From positions 1-22,883 of the forward strand of contig JAEZIX010000039.1 of the NCBI GenBank assembly GCA_023415935.1: DNA of 22,883 nucleotides. The letters are read 5' to 3'. The DNA comes from Cyanobacteria bacterium OH_CDB_20. Its GTDB lineage: Bacteria > Cyanobacteriota > Vampirovibrionia > Gastranaerophilales > Gastranaerophilaceae. Below are positions 6,449-15,183 of the stretch, one piece after another. Each line of letters opens with the position of its first letter. Position 1 is the stretch's first letter. The position numbers and the translations under genes are program-made. The notes under the pieces were generated by a model. It did not search any database, had not been told where the DNA came from, and saw only the letters and a list, made by a program, of their open reading frames with translations.

Positions 6449-8050
6449 ATGGATTGGTTCAAGGAATTAAAAGTTTCGAACAAATTGTATTTATTGGTTG
6501 GAATAGCATTATTTTTTATATTGTTAACCAGTATAGTTAGTTTTGTGTGTAATAGGTCAACAATGACAGACCTTGAAAAAATGTATAAAGAGAACCTTAT
6601 AGCTGTTAAGGATTTAGCATTGATTAGAGGTAACTTTCATTCTTTAAGATCAGATGTATTACATCTGTTTCAACCTACTACCCACGAAGAAACTCAAGAA
6701 TTATTAGCTCATATGGCAGCTATAAAAGAAGACAATGTTAAGGTAATGTCTGAGTTTGATGGCACAAATCCTTCTGATGAGATAAAAAAAGAATTTGAAA
6801 ATTATAAAATTGTTCGTGCGGAATATTTTAATAAACTAAATAACGCATTGAACCTTGCTAAAAGTGGTAAAAAGGCAGAAGCCTATGCTGTTTACAGAAG
6901 TGGCAAACGCTATGAAGCAGATTATACAACATCAATAGATAAATTAATAAAAATGCAAACAGAAGAATCAAATCAAATTTACTTAGATGCTGAGCATTCT
7001 GCACAATTTGCTAATACGTTATTAGTTATTTTGGGTATTTTAGCTTCAATTTTAATGATCTTGACAGGTAATGTGATTGGACAAGCGATCACTAGACCTA
7101 TACAACATGCTATAGATGAACTTACAACAGGAAGTTCTGAAGTATCAGCAGCTGCAGCGCAAGTTGAAGCAGCAAGCCAATCATTGGCTGAAGGTACAAC
7201 AGAACAAGCTGCATCAATTCAAGAAACTTCTTCAACATTAGAAGAAACATCTTCTATGGTTCAGCAAAATAATGAAAATACAAAACAAGCAGCAACTATG
7301 GCTAAAAGCGCTAAAAATTATGCAGAAAAAAGTAATAAAGAAATGCTAACGATGATGAATTCTATGGACAACTTGAAACAATCAAGTAATGAAATAGCAA
7401 AAATCATTAAAGTTATTGATGAAATTGCTTTCCAAACAAATCTATTGTCACTAAATGCAGCTGTAGAAGCGGCAAGAGCTGGTGATGCGGGTAAAGGATT
7501 CGCTGTTGTTGCAGAAGAAGTTAGAAACCTTGCTCAAAGAAGTGCTCAAGCCGCTAAGGATACTGCTTCTATTATCGAAAAGAATATTACACTGTCTGAT
7601 GATAGTGTGAAAGTTGCTAAAAATGTAAATGAAGCTCTTTCTCAGATTGATACTGAAGCAAGAAAAGTAAGTGAACTTTTAGAAGAAATATCCACTGCTA
7701 CTGAAGAGCAATCTAGAGGCGTAAGCGAAATTAATAAAGCAATGCAACAAATGGAACAAGTAATGCAAACAAATGCTGCTAACGCTGATGAAAGCGCAGC
7801 TGCTTCAAGACAGCTATCTATGCAGGCTGAGAATGTAAATGGAATTGTAAAAACATTGATCAAGTTGATCCAAGGTGTAAAAACTGATGATTATTCAAAA
7901 CCTAAAACTCGCAGTCCGATCTCAAAAATCAATAATTCAGGCTTAAAAACTCCAAAATTTCAAAAGCCTGTAAAGACTGCAGAATACAGATCAAAAGCAC
8001 CAACTCAGTCACCAAATCCTGAAAATATTATTCCATTGAATGATTTTTAG
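6449..8050 (+). CDS. Methyl-accepting chemotaxis protein with 4HB sensor domain
   Basis: A 533-aa inner-membrane chemoreceptor preceded by AAGAGGA. TM1 is about residues 12-33. The periplasmic part (about 35-185) is a four-helix-bundle (4HB_MCP) type domain, as shown by NLIAVKDLALIRGNFHSLRS and its helical, Ala/Lys/Glu-rich composition. TM2 is about 186-210, followed by a short HAMP-like start (ITRPIQHAIDEL) running straight into the signalling coiled coil. The conserved tip is at about 319-365 (IDEIAFQTNLLSLNAAVEAA). A flexible basic, Pro/Ser-rich tail (about 480-533) ends in NDF without a CheR/CheB pentapeptide. It is the second gene of the right arm and is closed by a terminator at 8076-8109. 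Confidence 0.93.
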   Translation: MDWFKELKVSNKLYLLVGIALFFILLTSIVSFVCNRSTMTDLEKMYKENLIAVKDLALIRGNFHSLRSDVLHLFQPTTHEETQELLAHMAAIKEDNVKVMSEFDGTNPSDEIKKEFENYKIVRAEYFNKLNNALNLAKSGKKAEAYAVYRSGKRYEADYTTSIDKLIKMQTEESNQIYLDAEHSAQFANTLLVILGILASILMILTGNVIGQAITRPIQHAIDELTTGSSEVSAAAAQVEAASQSLAEGTTEQAASIQETSSTLEETSSMVQQNNENTKQAATMAKSAKNYAEKSNKEMLTMMNSMDNLKQSSNEIAKIIKVIDEIAFQTNLLSLNAAVEAARAGDAGKGFAVVAEEVRNLAQRSAQAAKDTASIIEKNITLSDDSVKVAKNVNEALSQIDTEARKVSELLEEISTATEEQSRGVSEINKAMQQMEQVMQTNAANADESAAASRQLSMQAENVNGIVKTLIKLIQGVKTDDYSKPKTRSPISKINNSGLKTPKFQKPVKTAEYRSKAPTQSPNPENIIPLNDF

Positions 8051-8075
8051 AAATTAAACTTATCAAATAACAGAA

Positions 8076-8109
8076 AACCTGCTTAAAATATAGATTAAGC
8101 GGGTTTTTT
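8076..8109 (+). terminator. Rho-independent terminator after the receptor gene
   Basis: AACCTGCTTAA (8076-8086) pairs with TTAAGCGGGTT (8095-8105) with one G-T wobble and an 8-nt loop, followed by a T-run to 8109. It ends the cheW-receptor transcript. Confidence 0.85.
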
Positions 8110-8133
8110 GTTGTCTGTTTTACTCCTTGTAAC

Positions 8134-8162
8134 TTGACTATTTTGAGAACAAACGCTAGAAT
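8134..8162 (+). promoter_or_regulatory. Promoter of the hemerythrin gene
   Basis: TTGACT (8134-8139), a 17-nt spacer and TAGAAT (8157-8162). The expected start is near 8169, giving a ~28-nt leader containing GGAGAAG ahead of ATG 8197. The gene has its own terminator, so it is a single-gene unit. Confidence 0.65.
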
Positions 8163-8196
8163 TCATTTTGATGTTAGTTGATATGGAGAAGAACAT

Positions 8197-8604
8197 ATGG
8201 CATTTTTTGTTTGGAATGATAGATATTCTGTTGGCGTTGCTGAATTAGACTCGCAACATAAACAATTGATTAAAATTCTCAATGAACTTTTTGACGCAAT
8301 GACAGCTGGTAAAACTAAAGAGGTTTTAGGAAAGGTATTAACTGAGCTTATAACCTATACTAAGACACATTTTGCAGCTGAAGAACGTTATATGCAAAGT
8401 TACGGATACCCTTCGATAACAGAACATAAAAAAGAGCATGAGGCTTTTGTCGCAAAAGTATCAGCTTTTCAAAAGGATTTTAGTACAGGTAAATTGTCTT
8501 TATCGATTGAGATGTCCTCATTTCTGAAAAATTGGTTGCTCCAGCATATTTCAGGGGTAGATAAAAAATATGGACCTTTCTTTAATTCAAAAGGTCTTAA
8601 ATAA
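8197..8604 (+). CDS. Bacteriohemerythrin
   Basis: A 135-aa cytoplasmic four-helix bundle that binds O2 at a non-haem di-iron centre. All expected ligands are in place: His21 (DSQHKQL), His58 and Glu62 (THFAAEE), His77 and His81 (TEHKKEH), His117 and Asp122 (LQHISGVDKKY). The N-terminal FFVWNDRYSVGVAELD is typical of the family and the length is normal. GGAGAAG precedes the ATG. It lies directly after the chemotaxis arm but is transcribed from its own promoter and closed by its own terminator. Likely roles are O2 binding, delivery or protection in an anaerobe or microaerophile; a link to aerotaxis is possible but only inferred from the neighbourhood. Confidence 0.93.
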   Translation: MAFFVWNDRYSVGVAELDSQHKQLIKILNELFDAMTAGKTKEVLGKVLTELITYTKTHFAAEERYMQSYGYPSITEHKKEHEAFVAKVSAFQKDFSTGKLSLSIEMSSFLKNWLLQHISGVDKKYGPFFNSKGLK

Positions 8605-8609
8605 CAGAA

Positions 8610-8641
8610 AAACATCGGATTTTGTATCCGATGTTTTTTTT
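8610..8641. terminator. Bidirectional rho-independent terminator
   Basis: AAACATCGGAT (8610-8620) and ATCCGATGTTT (8626-8636) form a perfect 11-bp stem with a 5-nt loop, with a long T-run on the plus strand and a shorter one on the minus strand. It serves the hemerythrin gene and probably also the convergent porin gene ending at 8660. Confidence 0.88.
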
Positions 8642-8659
8642 ATCAGGGATTGAGAAATT

Positions 8660-10009
8660 TTATAATTTTACTTGTGTTTGTAGTGAAATAGCGTTTGAGT
8701 GAGCTCCATTGTTCACTTGTTTATATGTGTAAGCTACTCCAACCTTAAATCCGTTTTTAAATACGTATGTAAGCCCGCCTGTGTATTCTGCAGCACTTTT
8801 ATTTTTGAGTAGATTAGGATTGAAGAAGTCATATCTTCCAATTAATTTTAAATTCTTTGTTAAATCAATGACGACAGTGTTATAGAAACCTTCTGCTTCA
8901 TTTCTACTTTGTCCGCCTGCATTATAACCATTTGCGTGTGAATATTCAAACTTGTTATGGAACCTTTTGTAGTCATATCCAAGGTAACCACCAGCAACTG
9001 TATATGAATATAGGTTTTTACCTGTTGAAATACCTGTTCCCATTGTAAGAGAGCCATATTTTTTGCTATCTAAATTTGCAAGAGGTTTAAAGTTTACCCA
9101 ACCGGTAAAATCAACTCCGTTGCCAAAGTCGGTCCAATATCTTGTGCTGTCATATAAACCGATATCGTAGTTAACATATTTGTAATTACCTATATTTCTT
9201 ACACCAAAAGAACGGGTATCACTGAAGGTACGACCAATTTGGGCTTTGGTTGGTAAATCTTGATTAAATGGTGATAAGTAACCCTCAACACCAATTGGAA
9301 GACGCCATGTTTGACCAACGTGTACCTGATTATTTTTATTGAATTCGTGTGCAATACCCAATTCAGAGAATTTTTCCATAAATTTATTCGGGTGTCCGTC
9401 AATATCTCTCAAGAAGTTATAAACAACCCTTGCGCTGGTCTTATCGTTTCTGAATTTTGTAATAACAGTTAGTTCTGCTGCGCCATTTTTCCACTTTGTA
9501 GAAGTCCATTGTCTGTCAGGCCATAGCATGGTTCCTGTTCCAAGATAATAAAAACCTAATTTTAGATTTTTTATAGGACCTGATTCAAATTCATATCCGT
9601 TTTTGTTGAAAAGTTGTACAGGTCCTGGTCTATACTCTTCTTTTGTTATTCTTTCAATGAAAGTTGGACCTGTTTTATCCGTTGTTTCATCAAGGGCGTT
9701 GTTTTGGATGTCTATTTTTGATTCTTCTTTCGATACTCCAAGGTCAATTTTTACGTTTGGTACTAAAATCTGTTCCGCACGAATAGTTTCATTAGCAGCC
9801 AAAAGCTCAGGTCTTTGTATTGGCAAAGAAATACTTTCTTGAACAGGAGGTAATAGTTCTGGAGAAATACCTCTATTTGTTTCTAATGTTTTTTTTATGG
9901 TTATATCAGGTTTAAATTTTATTTCTTCTGCTCCAAAAGCTTGTGCGCCAATAGACAACGCAGATAGGGCAATAATCCCAATGTTTCTTAAAATTCTTTG
10001 TTTTTTCAT
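8660..10009 (-). CDS. Outer-membrane beta-barrel porin (OprP/OprO-like)
   Basis: A 449-aa exported protein. Residues 1-27 form a signal peptide (basic MKKQRILRN, hydrophobic core, AFGA cleavage region). A polar, probably unstructured stretch (about 28-125) precedes a barrel made of alternating strands rich in Gly/Tyr/Phe, e.g. LGFYYLGTGTMLW, FGVRNIGNYKYVNYDIGLYD, LIGRYDFFNP and GGLTYVFKNGFKVGVAYTY. The order of features resembles the phosphate-selective porin O/P family, a fold-level resemblance; substrate specificity cannot be inferred. The C-terminus ends in VKL and not in an aromatic residue, which is unusual for Omp85-dependent barrels. Its presence marks a diderm host. It converges with the hemerythrin gene on a shared terminator. 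Confidence 0.8.
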   Translation of the reverse strand: MKKQRILRNIGIIALSALSIGAQAFGAEEIKFKPDITIKKTLETNRGISPELLPPVQESISLPIQRPELLAANETIRAEQILVPNVKIDLGVSKEESKIDIQNNALDETTDKTGPTFIERITKEEYRPGPVQLFNKNGYEFESGPIKNLKLGFYYLGTGTMLWPDRQWTSTKWKNGAAELTVITKFRNDKTSARVVYNFLRDIDGHPNKFMEKFSELGIAHEFNKNNQVHVGQTWRLPIGVEGYLSPFNQDLPTKAQIGRTFSDTRSFGVRNIGNYKYVNYDIGLYDSTRYWTDFGNGVDFTGWVNFKPLANLDSKKYGSLTMGTGISTGKNLYSYTVAGGYLGYDYKRFHNKFEYSHANGYNAGGQSRNEAEGFYNTVVIDLTKNLKLIGRYDFFNPNLLKNKSAAEYTGGLTYVFKNGFKVGVAYTYKQVNNGAHSNAISLQTQVKL

Positions 10010-10551
10010 ACTTTTCTTAATTCCATTACATAAATACTAAACACTAAAATAATAGTCCTTAAATGTAGATAGAAACTTGCATTTGCAATTTGTTTTCTAC
10101 CTTTAAAATAATCTGCTTGATAAATAATAATTTTGACTACTTAATATCTATCAAAAATCCTAAACTATGTATCTGTAGAGACAATAATTGTAAAATAATT
10201 ATACCATTTTAATGGCAATTTATATCAGATTTGAAAAGTAAAATCGTCTAAACAAATTAAGAAAAAACTGTAATTTTATACTTAAGTTTTAGCCCCGTAT
10301 TTTTTATAAACTAGATAAGTCGAGCTCAAATCTTTATCCTATTTGAATTATTCATTTTTGTTTTTAAAACTTCGAAAATCCCCTATACTTCTAAAGTTCT
10401 AATTCTTTTGTTGTTTTTTATTGTCTTAAATATTGTCGTATCAATAACTTTCTGCGTACTAATATATGGAATTAGTACACATATGGAAATGTTTTTTTCC
10501 TTAAATTGTATCAATATTAAGTTAAAACTTATTGAGATAAGGAGAAAAACA
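10010..10551. other. Divergent intergenic region, porin / Fe-ADH
   Basis: About 540 bp of very AT-rich DNA between the minus-strand porin and the plus-strand alcohol dehydrogenase. It contains a short perfect palindrome TTGCA-TT-TGCAA (10077-10088) within a longer imperfect inverted repeat (about 10065-10100), a possible operator. A TATACT hexamer (10384-10389) lacks a well-placed -35. AAGGAG at 10539-10544 is the ribosome binding site of the downstream gene. No convincing coding sequence or RNA gene was seen. Confidence 0.5.
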
Positions 10552-11715
10552 TTGCAAATAATATCAAGTTTTAATGTGCCTAATATCAATTATTTTGGAG
10601 TAAATTCATCTTCGAAAGTTGGTAAAATTGCTGAAAATTTTCATGCTAAAAAAGCACTTATTGTGACAGATGTAAATCTTCCTAAAGTGGGAGTTCCAGA
10701 TATTATCAAGTACAATCTGGAAGAAAGCGGAATTGAGGCTGAGGTTTGGGGTGGAATCCATCCTAATCCAAGAGATTATGATGTTGAAGCAGGAGTTAAA
10801 TTTTATAATGAAGGAAATTTTGATATTATTGTCGGAGTGGGTGGCGGTAGTGCTATGGATGGCGCCAAGGCAATAAGAATTATAGTGGATAATGGCGGAA
10901 AAATAAGTGATTACGAAGGAGTGGATAAATTTGAGTATAGAAAAACTCCTTTAATTGAAATAGCAACAACGGCAGGAACATCCTCAGAAGCTAATAAACT
11001 AAGCGTTATAACTAATACGCAAATTGAAGGCGTACTTTATAAAATGGGGATTTCGGGCTGGAAAGTAGTTGCAGATGCTTCTATCAATGACCCTCTTCTT
11101 ACAACAACGTTAGATAAATTTTACACCGCAGGTACCGGTATGGATGCATTTACTCATGCCTTAGAAGCAATTACTTCAATTGATTCGACTCCATTCAGTG
11201 ATGTTATGGGATATAGTGCGATAAAAATAATTTCGAGATGGATTACAACAGCTGTTCAAGAACCTAATAACATCGAAGCAAGAACAAATATGATGCATGC
11301 AGTATTATTTGCAGGATTAGCTTTCAACACTGCGTTATTGGGCATTTCGCATTCTTTAGCTCATCCTATCGGAACTTATTACGATGTGCATCATGGTATG
11401 AGTAATGCAATTATTTTGCCTTATGTTTGCAGATTTAATTTTAATGAGGCAATGGATAAACTCGCTATGATTGCAGAAGCAATGGGTGTTGATACTTCTA
11501 AGATGTCTACTATCGAAGCTGCTAACAAAGCTATTGATGAAATAGAAAAACTGCTGGTTGAAATTGACGCTCCACATAAGTTAAGTGAATTAGGCGTAAG
11601 TAAGGATAAAATTGAGCGAATGTCTATGGATGCATATCATGATTTCTGTGCGGGTACAAATCCTAGAAAAGCAACATTAGAGGACTTCAAAACAATTTAT
11701 GAAGCAGTTATATAA
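10552..11715 (+). CDS. Iron-containing (group III) alcohol dehydrogenase
   Basis: A 387-aa cytosolic NAD(P)-dependent oxidoreductase. I choose TTG 10552 as the start because AAGGAG lies 7 nt upstream and it gives the usual family length; the frame is open further upstream (TTG at 10408), but the extra residues do not look like the family. The nucleotide-binding motif GVGGGSAMDGAKAI and the metal-binding segments GTGMDAFTHALEA (Asp, His) and GISHSLAHPIG with the following DVHHG (His) are all intact, so it should bind Fe2+ and interconvert an alcohol and an aldehyde or ketone. Substrate cannot be told. The next gene starts 12 nt downstream, implying an operon. Confidence 0.92.
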   Translation: MQIISSFNVPNINYFGVNSSSKVGKIAENFHAKKALIVTDVNLPKVGVPDIIKYNLEESGIEAEVWGGIHPNPRDYDVEAGVKFYNEGNFDIIVGVGGGSAMDGAKAIRIIVDNGGKISDYEGVDKFEYRKTPLIEIATTAGTSSEANKLSVITNTQIEGVLYKMGISGWKVVADASINDPLLTTTLDKFYTAGTGMDAFTHALEAITSIDSTPFSDVMGYSAIKIISRWITTAVQEPNNIEARTNMMHAVLFAGLAFNTALLGISHSLAHPIGTYYDVHHGMSNAIILPYVCRFNFNEAMDKLAMIAEAMGVDTSKMSTIEAANKAIDEIEKLLVEIDAPHKLSELGVSKDKIERMSMDAYHDFCAGTNPRKATLEDFKTIYEAVI

Positions 11716-11727
11716 AGGTCATAACTT

Positions 11728-14700
11728 ATGGATATTAATTCTCAACTCGCGGAGATAATAGTTTCTTCTTCTGATTCAGAAGAATTGAAAAATAAAATTG
11801 TTAAAGAAATCGCAGTTTCTTTAAATGCTTCAAGGTGTTTTCTTCTAGAGTATGATTTTAAAACCAATAATTTTAAAAAAATTAATAATGTTTTCAACAC
11901 TAAGCGAGAATATTTGGATATGTTGGGTTATGATGTCGAAAATAATCTAAAATATCTTGGACTCAAATTAAAACATTTTAAGTCATTCGTAATTGAGGAT
12001 ACCAGCGAATTTATTAAAGAGAATAGTCTTGAAGATTCTAAAGAACAAGAATATTTTGAAAAATATGATGTTAAATCTTTTTTGTCAGTAAGACTTGAGT
12101 TTGGAAATACTTTTCTTGGCTTGTTAGTTCTGAATTATAATAAAGTAAGAGAAGACCTAAAAACTACTGATTTGGAATTTTTATTAAATATAGTAAGGCA
12201 AATTAGTATTTCGTTATTTATTAGCAACTTATATAAAGAAGAAAAAATTAAAGCCCAAAGAGAAACCCTTTTAAAAACTATTTTCTCTATTATGGGACAA
12301 GAATATGATATAGAACAAGTCAGCAATAAGATTTTTGATATATTAGGCAAAATGTATAATGCTCAGCATATTTTTATAGATATTAATGCAAAAAATATCA
12401 AGAGATTTTATTTTTACAATTTTTGCAAATATTCATCAGATGTCATAAAAGATTATGAAAAAAATGCTTTGTTGAGTATTTATAATTTCCCTTGTTTTGA
12501 TGCTGTTAAAAATAAGAGTAATTACATCTCAAACATTGATAATTTCATTGCTGCAAATAAAATGGAATATAGTTCTGTACATAAATATTTCAAAAAAAAT
12601 AACATTAAATCGGTAATATTGTTGCCGATAGTTGCAGAAAACTCAACATTTGGCCTTGTTGTTATAACTTTTGATGTTGTGAGTAATATTACAAATGAGG
12701 ACTTGCTTCTTATCAGGACTGTTGCAAAACAACTTGGAATTGTAATTAGTCACATCTTGCTTTACGAGAAAGAAAAAGAAACAGCCCAGCGCGAACTTAT
12801 TTCAAAAGATATTATCAATAAAATCAGGAGTTCAATTGAACTCCCAAAAATAAAAAAAGAAATAGTTACTCAGATTGCAAAGCTACTAAATGCTGATGCA
12901 GTATTTTTTGGCGATTATGATTATGCAACAGAAACTTATAATATTTCAGAAGATGCGGAGTATCTTGCTTCGAGTGATTTAAAATCAAGCATAGGGCTGG
13001 ATTTAAAAAGCATTGAAGGTTTTGTAGAACATGTAAGAGATGTTCATCTTAGCGGTAACGACATAATTTTTGATGATATTGAAGAGTATGTTGATGCTAG
13101 TAACATAAGGGGGAAAGAAGTTGAAGAATTTTATAGAGCAAGAGGTGTGGTTTCTTCAGCCGCTATAAATGTGTATTATGGAGATTTCTTTTTAGGTAAT
13201 ATAGTAATTTCCTTTAGCCAAAAAAGACAGTTATCTCAAGATGAAATTGATTTTGTAAGAAGTTTGGCAGACCAGGCTGGTATTGCAATTTATCAAGCTA
13301 AGCTCTATGAAAACGAGAAGAAATCAGCACAAAGAGAACTTGTGTTGAGAAAAATATCAGAACTTATAAGTAGTTCATTGGATAGCGAAAGCATAAAAAA
13401 ACAACTTCTATCATTTATCTGTGATTACTTAGAAGCAGACAGGTGTTTTATTGCAGATTATAACAACGACACAGATAAGTTCCTGCCAATACAATATGAG
13501 CATCTAGCATCAGAAGATGAGAAAAGTCTCTTAGGCAAGGATGTGCATGTATACTTCCCAAATTTTGCAAATTTAAAATCTAAAAAAAATGATAATATTA
13601 TACCTGATATTGATGTTTTTATGTTGTCATCCAACTTTGAGACAGAAAAAGAACGATTACAAGAGTACAACGTAAAGTCAGACTATGCAATCCCGATTTT
13701 GTATGCAGATAATTTAATTGGGAAGTTGGTAGTTCACTATACCAAGAAGAAATCTGTATTGGATAAAGAGCAATTTGATATATTAAGACACCTTGCAACC
13801 CAAACAGGTATTGCGCTTCATCAAACTGTTTTATACGAAAAAATCTCAAGACAAGCAGAAAGAGAAAATGCACTCAGGCAGATAATGCTATCTTCTGTAA
13901 CCATACTTAATTTTGAAGGGATTATTAACTTCATAGTTACAGAAACAGGAAAATTATTTAAAGCTGACAGATGTTTTTTCGTAGAATATGATTATGAAAC
14001 AGATATGACCCCTACAATAAGAGATTATGCTCAATACAGGTCATCTGATTCTATAAGATCTCATCTTGATATTCCAATACATAAAGAATCGATTGCAGTA
14101 TTTATGACTGCAATAAAACAAAAGAAGATGATTATCGCAAATAACATTTATGACGAAGATTTGTCTCAAGAATCAATAAAAATGTTGATTGATCAATTAT
14201 CTGTTAAGTCTTATTTGGTCGCACCAGTTTTTTATGGTGATTATATGTTTGGGTCGATTGTTTTTCATTATGTAAATGAATTTAAGACATTTAATAAAGA
14301 GGACTGCGATTTTGCTGAGGCAGTTGCAAATCAAACAGCAATTATATTAAAGCAATATGAATTATTTGAAAAAGAACGTCAGGCAGCAGAGAGAGAAAAG
14401 GAAAATAAAAACCTTATTGAAATTATGAGAAGTTCAATGGACAAAAATGTTGTGAAAAAGCTTTTTGTTAAAAACATTGGAAAATTTTTCAAAGCAGATA
14501 GAATATTTATTTGTGAATATATGCCCAAAGATAAACACTTTATGCCTGCTGACCCTGATTCTGAGTATCTTTCTAGCCCAAGTTTGCAGAGTTTCGTTGG
14601 GATTGATTTTGCAAATGGAAACTATAATCAATTTCATCAAACATTATCAGAAAAAGGTGAGCTGCTTATCCCTTCACTTAGTGAATTTTTAAAATATCAT

Positions 14701-15114
14701 CAGCTTTCAGAAGAAGAAATAAATTTGCTTGAAAATGGTGAAATTAAATCAACATATAGTTTTCCTGTAGTTTATGAAGATAAACTTATTGCAACTTTCA
14801 CAATTCAATTTACTCAACAGGAAGTTCATATAAAAGACGAAGAGATTAGAAGGATAAGGAAAATCTGCGCTCAACTTGGGATTGCGCTTGATCACGCAAC
14901 TTTGTATCAAAAGGCTCAAGAATACAACTTCTCGGTTAAAGCTATTAAAAACGATTTTCTTGACAAAATAAAAGTTCCTACAAATAACATAATGTATAAT
15001 TCAAATTTGTTAATTCAAAATGAATTTGAAAGAATGGTTCAAATTGAATGTTTAAATAGTATTTTAAGCAGTTGTTCACAACTAATGGAGTTAACAAAAA
15101 TAGAGCCAGACTAA
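11728..15114 (+). CDS. Six-GAF-domain protein with vestigial histidine-kinase C-terminus
   Basis: A 1128-aa soluble protein consisting almost wholly of six tandem GAF repeats of about 178 residues. Each repeat begins near the motif ADRCFxxEYD and ends in a helix leading to a conserved linker of the form EK-x-x-AQRE. Linkers are near residues 167, 346, 527, 703, 880 and 1061, so the spacing is very regular. GAF domains bind small ligands or mediate dimerisation; no bilin-binding Cys/His context was seen. The final ~65 residues (NDFLDKIKVPTNNIMYNSNL onward, ending SSCSQLMELTKIEPD) resemble a HisKA dimerisation helix pair, but the S-H-E core with the phospho-His is missing and there is no ATPase domain. 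It starts 12 nt after the Fe-ADH gene behind AAAGG. It is probably a sensor or scaffold; the function is unknown. Confidence 0.8.
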   Translation: MDINSQLAEIIVSSSDSEELKNKIVKEIAVSLNASRCFLLEYDFKTNNFKKINNVFNTKREYLDMLGYDVENNLKYLGLKLKHFKSFVIEDTSEFIKENSLEDSKEQEYFEKYDVKSFLSVRLEFGNTFLGLLVLNYNKVREDLKTTDLEFLLNIVRQISISLFISNLYKEEKIKAQRETLLKTIFSIMGQEYDIEQVSNKIFDILGKMYNAQHIFIDINAKNIKRFYFYNFCKYSSDVIKDYEKNALLSIYNFPCFDAVKNKSNYISNIDNFIAANKMEYSSVHKYFKKNNIKSVILLPIVAENSTFGLVVITFDVVSNITNEDLLLIRTVAKQLGIVISHILLYEKEKETAQRELISKDIINKIRSSIELPKIKKEIVTQIAKLLNADAVFFGDYDYATETYNISEDAEYLASSDLKSSIGLDLKSIEGFVEHVRDVHLSGNDIIFDDIEEYVDASNIRGKEVEEFYRARGVVSSAAINVYYGDFFLGNIVISFSQKRQLSQDEIDFVRSLADQAGIAIYQAKLYENEKKSAQRELVLRKISELISSSLDSESIKKQLLSFICDYLEADRCFIADYNNDTDKFLPIQYEHLASEDEKSLLGKDVHVYFPNFANLKSKKNDNIIPDIDVFMLSSNFETEKERLQEYNVKSDYAIPILYADNLIGKLVVHYTKKKSVLDKEQFDILRHLATQTGIALHQTVLYEKISRQAERENALRQIMLSSVTILNFEGIINFIVTETGKLFKADRCFFVEYDYETDMTPTIRDYAQYRSSDSIRSHLDIPIHKESIAVFMTAIKQKKMIIANNIYDEDLSQESIKMLIDQLSVKSYLVAPVFYGDYMFGSIVFHYVNEFKTFNKEDCDFAEAVANQTAIILKQYELFEKERQAAEREKENKNLIEIMRSSMDKNVVKKLFVKNIGKFFKADRIFICEYMPKDKHFMPADPDSEYLSSPSLQSFVGIDFANGNYNQFHQTLSEKGELLIPSLSEFLKYHQLSEEEINLLENGEIKSTYSFPVVYEDKLIATFTIQFTQQEVHIKDEEIRRIRKICAQLGIALDHATLYQKAQEYNFSVKAIKNDFLDKIKVPTNNIMYNSNLLIQNEFERMVQIECLNSILSSCSQLMELTKIEPD

Positions 15115-15183
15115 CTTTATCGTCTTATAGATTGTATTTGTATTATAATTTAAATGTTTTTTAATGGACGATTAGTTGATATT

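Noticed and set aside
8860..9402. Minus-strand ORFs of 65 and 67 codons inside the porin
   Set aside because: They lie in another frame of the well-supported porin gene and have no ribosome-binding site or recognisable features.
10065..10100. Imperfect inverted repeat as a terminator or riboswitch
   Set aside because: It lies upstream of both divergent genes, has no T-run and no recognisable riboswitch layout; at most an operator.
10408..10551. 144-bp N-terminal extension of the alcohol dehydrogenase
   Set aside because: TTG 10552 has AAGGAG at ideal spacing and yields the family length; the upstream residues are hydrophobic and unlike the family.
11728..15114. Phytochrome-like photoreceptor or complete histidine kinase
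   Set aside because: No bilin-binding Cys/His context in the GAF repeats, and the kinase His and ATP-binding domain are absent.
15154..15183. Start of radical SAM paralog 1 at ATG 15154
   Set aside because: It lies within a few nt of the TATAAT hexamer and adds ten residues not matched in the paralog; 15184 aligns with the paralog's start.
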